NCBI GenBank assembly: GCA_028277515.1
Contig: JANQGC010000149.1
Coordinates: forward strand, 1-13,589
From: Anaerolineae bacterium
GTDB taxonomy: Bacteria; Chloroflexota; Anaerolineae; Promineifilales; Promineifilaceae
DNA: 13,589 bases
Direction of reading: 5' to 3'
The notes beneath the pieces are model-generated. The model did not search any database and was not told the DNA's origin. It saw only the letters and a program-made list of their open reading frames with translations. The position numbers and the translations under genes are program-made. Below, piece after piece: positions 13,044-13,589 of this stretch. Each line of letters opens with the position of its first letter. Position 1 is the first letter of the stretch.

Positions 13044-13589
13044 ATGACAGAAGGTAACAAAATCCCCGTTTATAATCTTAAAGCTGTTGTACAGGAGACC
13101 GGCATCAAGCCCGACACGCTGCGGGCCTGGGAACGGCGCTATGGGCTTCCTGAACCGCAACGAACCAGCGGCCGTCACCGGCTTTATTCTGATTACGACG
13201 TCCAGATTTTGAAATGGCTTCTGGCCCGGCAGGAAGAAGGGCTGAGCATCAGCCGGGCGGTTGATCTGTGGCGGCAGCTTGAGGCTGATGGAGAATCGCC
13301 GCTGGATTTATATGTGACAGAGGATAAGCCGGAACCGGAACCGGTTGCAGTCACTGGCGATTCTTTGAAAAAGATGCGCGAGGCTTTCATTGCCGCCTGC
13401 CTGGAATTCGACGAACAGACAGCTCGGCAAATTTTAGCCCAGGCATTCGCCCAATTCCCGATGGAAGCGGTATGCTTCCAGGTGCTGCAAAAATCTCTCC
13501 AAGAAATCGGGATCGGTTGGTATGAAGGCCAGGTAACCGTCCAGCAGGAACATTTTGCCTCGGCCCTGGCCATCCGCCAACTGGAAGCA
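13044..13589 (+). CDS. MerR-family regulator with CarH/LitR-type B12-binding domain (5' part)
   Basis: The first 182 codons of a gene that runs off the window. Residues 8-78 are a MerR winged helix-turn-helix ([24 protein letters not shown], quoted here only as 9-32, then [11 protein letters not shown]). An acidic and proline-rich linker follows (92-102), then a helical bundle with W159-x9-E169-H170. This W-x9-EH motif marks the adenosylcobalamin-cap domain of light-sensing CarH and LitR regulators. The Rossmann cobalamin-binding domain expected next lies outside the window. Start: ATG 13044, with AGGG (13033-13036) 7 bases upstream. In relatives the protein represses carotenoid or photoprotection genes in the dark. 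A link to the GntR-ECF operon is not evident beyond divergent adjacency. Confidence 0.85.
   Translation, partial: MTEGNKIPVYNLKAVVQETGIKPDTLRAWERRYGLPEPQRTSGRHRLYSDYDVQILKWLLARQEEGLSISRAVDLWRQLEADGESPLDLYVTEDKPEPEPVAVTGDSLKKMREAFIAACLEFDEQTARQILAQAFAQFPMEAVCFQVLQKSLQEIGIGWYEGQVTVQQEHFASALAIRQLEA

Noticed and set aside
12955..13047. A 30-codon reading frame with AAGGAG upstream whose stop overlaps the MerR-type ATG (ATGA), possibly a coupled leader peptide
   Set aside because: The likely promoter of the regulator lies inside this frame, its ribosome-binding site overlaps the opposite-strand -35 box, and the peptide has no recognisable features.

Overview
The window looks like part of a bacterial chromosome of middling GC content. 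Chloroflexota (Anaerolineae-like) is my best guess, from the GTAG-footed REP-like intergenic elements and the mix of gene families, but no taxonomic marker is present. Genes are dense and no gene-free stretch exceeds about 190 bases.

Left half (2-7698, all on +): the tail of an ABC importer permease is followed by a close-packed catabolic-looking series. In order these are two classical short-chain dehydrogenases (SDR), a MER-type flavin/F420 oxidoreductase, a pteridine-reductase-like SDR with damaged catalytic residues, a DeoC/LacD/FbaB-type Schiff-base aldolase, an FGGY carbohydrate kinase, a saccharopine-dehydrogenase-like oxidoreductase and a small SnoaL/NTF2-like protein. Uptake, oxidation, phosphorylation and aldol cleavage would be a sensible order for breaking down a sugar, a polyol or a glycosylated compound, but the substrate cannot be read from sequence. 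Three gaps in this half hold folded or repeated DNA.

Right half (12866 down to 7706, all on -): a four-gene operon that I consider the most interesting part. Its first gene encodes a GntR-type DNA-binding domain fused to a domain of the 5-formyltetrahydrofolate cyclo-ligase-like COG0212/MTHFSD family. The second encodes a standalone COG0212 paralog. The third encodes a membrane protein that fits an ECF-transporter substrate-binding (S) component, and the fourth joins EcfT and two ABC ATPases in one chain. The ATPase motifs imply one canonical and one degenerate ATP site. A consensus sigma70-type promoter with a HutC-type palindrome just after its -10 box precedes the first gene. The whole reads as a vitamin- or precursor-uptake system controlled by a regulator whose sensor is derived from a metabolic enzyme. 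COG0212 genes are reported to cluster with thiamin genes elsewhere, so a thiamin-related ligand is a reasonable but unproven guess.

Right edge (13044 to the end, +): a divergent, truncated MerR-family regulator with the W-x9-EH motif of CarH/LitR-type B12 photoreceptors, with its own promoter overlapped by a small palindrome.
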